Positions 5,290-5,539 of a DNA stretch of 5,539 nucleotides are shown here, piece by piece. The DNA comes from an uncultured Eubacteriaceae bacterium (GTDB lineage: Bacteria > Bacillota > Clostridia > Oscillospirales > Acutalibacteraceae): contig CALCVR010000374.1 of NCBI GenBank assembly GCA_937905915.1, positions 1 through 5,539 on the forward strand. The letters run 5' to 3'. Position 1 is the first letter of the stretch. Every line of letters begins with the position of its first letter. Made by a program: the position numbers and the translations under genes. The notes beneath the pieces were generated by a model, which saw only the letters and a program-made list of their open reading frames with translations, was not told where the DNA came from and did not search any database.

Positions 5290-5539
5290 GTTGTTTCGAT
5301 CGGCTCTGCGCAACCTGATCCGTAAACGGATGCGAACAGGACTGACCGTAGCCAGCATCGCCATCGGCATCGCATCGGTGGTCATTATCGGGGCCATTGG
5401 GGACAGCGGTAAAATGGCCGTCAGCGCCGAGATGGAAAACATGGGGCTTGGGGGACTTTTGGTCAGCGCCTCCGGAAGCACCGATCAAAGCGTCAAACTT
5501 CGTTCCAACGACTTGGAGGCCATCCGCCAGATCCCTACG
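5282..5539 (+). CDS. MacB/FtsX-type ABC transporter permease, N-terminal part (3' truncated)
   Basis: The first 86 residues are in the window and the frame is open to the edge. They show the usual start of a MacB-type permease: an amphipathic, basic stretch (MFELFRSALRNLIRKRMRT), a first membrane helix at about 21-40 (LTVASIAIGIASVVIIGAIG), then the beginning of the extracellular MacB_PCD domain, including a Gly-rich MGLGGLLVSAS and SNDLEAIRQIP. Such permeases have four membrane helices and use ATP hydrolysis by a partner subunit to drive mechanotransmission or export; the ATPase is not fused here at the N terminus and is not upstream, so it should follow downstream. The start is a GTG at 5282, with GAGGTG (5269-5274) as SD, inside the last codons of the adaptor gene, which suggests translational coupling and equal production. 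Confidence 0.88.
   Translation, partial: MFELFRSALRNLIRKRMRTGLTVASIAIGIASVVIIGAIGDSGKMAVSAEMENMGLGGLLVSASGSTDQSVKLRSNDLEAIRQIPT

Noticed and set aside
5085..5488. Minus-strand open frames over the adaptor/permease junction
   Set aside because: The plus strand here has two clear coding regions with SD sites and membrane features; the minus frames are low-complexity complements.

Overview
The window reads as chromosomal DNA from a low-to-mid GC Gram-positive anaerobe, most likely a spore-forming Clostridia member (Oscillospiraceae/Ruminococcaceae-like). This is inferred from five things: a sortase-sorted surface protein tail with an SPNTG motif, a CwlD-type cortex amidase, a B. subtilis-length RadA, a small Cys-rich protein of a kind common in Clostridia, and strong purine-rich Shine-Dalgarno sites. 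No mobile element, CRISPR array, tRNA or rRNA was seen.

Layout. 2-133 (+) is the last 43 residues of a cell-wall-anchored surface protein. It is followed by two back-to-back hairpin terminators (about 184-232 for +, about 241-279 for -) that separate it from a convergent gene. 291-1517 (-) is an ApgM-type cofactor-independent phosphoglycerate mutase with a complete set of predicted metal ligands. A 229-base divergent intergenic region (1518-1746) holds a minus-strand extended -10 promoter and a plus-strand TTGTGT-N17-TATAAT promoter. The plus promoter should drive cwlD (1747-2565, amidase) and radA (2610-3986, DNA repair ATPase). These two are tightly packed and the radA reading frame overlaps the cwlD stop. 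A 67-residue Cys-rich gene (3936-4139, -) runs antisense into the last 51 bases of radA. The stretch 4140-4281 holds inverted repeats, including one that pairs with the ribosome binding site of the next gene. 4282-5289 (+) is a membrane-anchored HlyD/MacA-type adaptor, and 5282-5539 (+) is the start of a MacB/FtsX-type ABC permease that runs off the window.

How the genes fit together. The adaptor and permease overlap by 8 bases and should form one tripartite-like ABC export or envelope-stress system; its ATPase is presumably downstream. cwlD and radA share a transcript but have no obvious shared pathway. The most unusual item is the leader of the adaptor gene. Its SD sequence can be locked into a stem followed by five Ts, while a second, mutually exclusive stem would free it. 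This resembles an attenuator or translational switch, but it is a manual pairing only. Four of the five genes whose start codon lies in the window's plus-strand or small-gene set (cwlD, radA, the Cys-rich gene, the permease) appear to use TTG or GTG starts, each chosen on SD position or family length. The adaptor and apgM use ATG.
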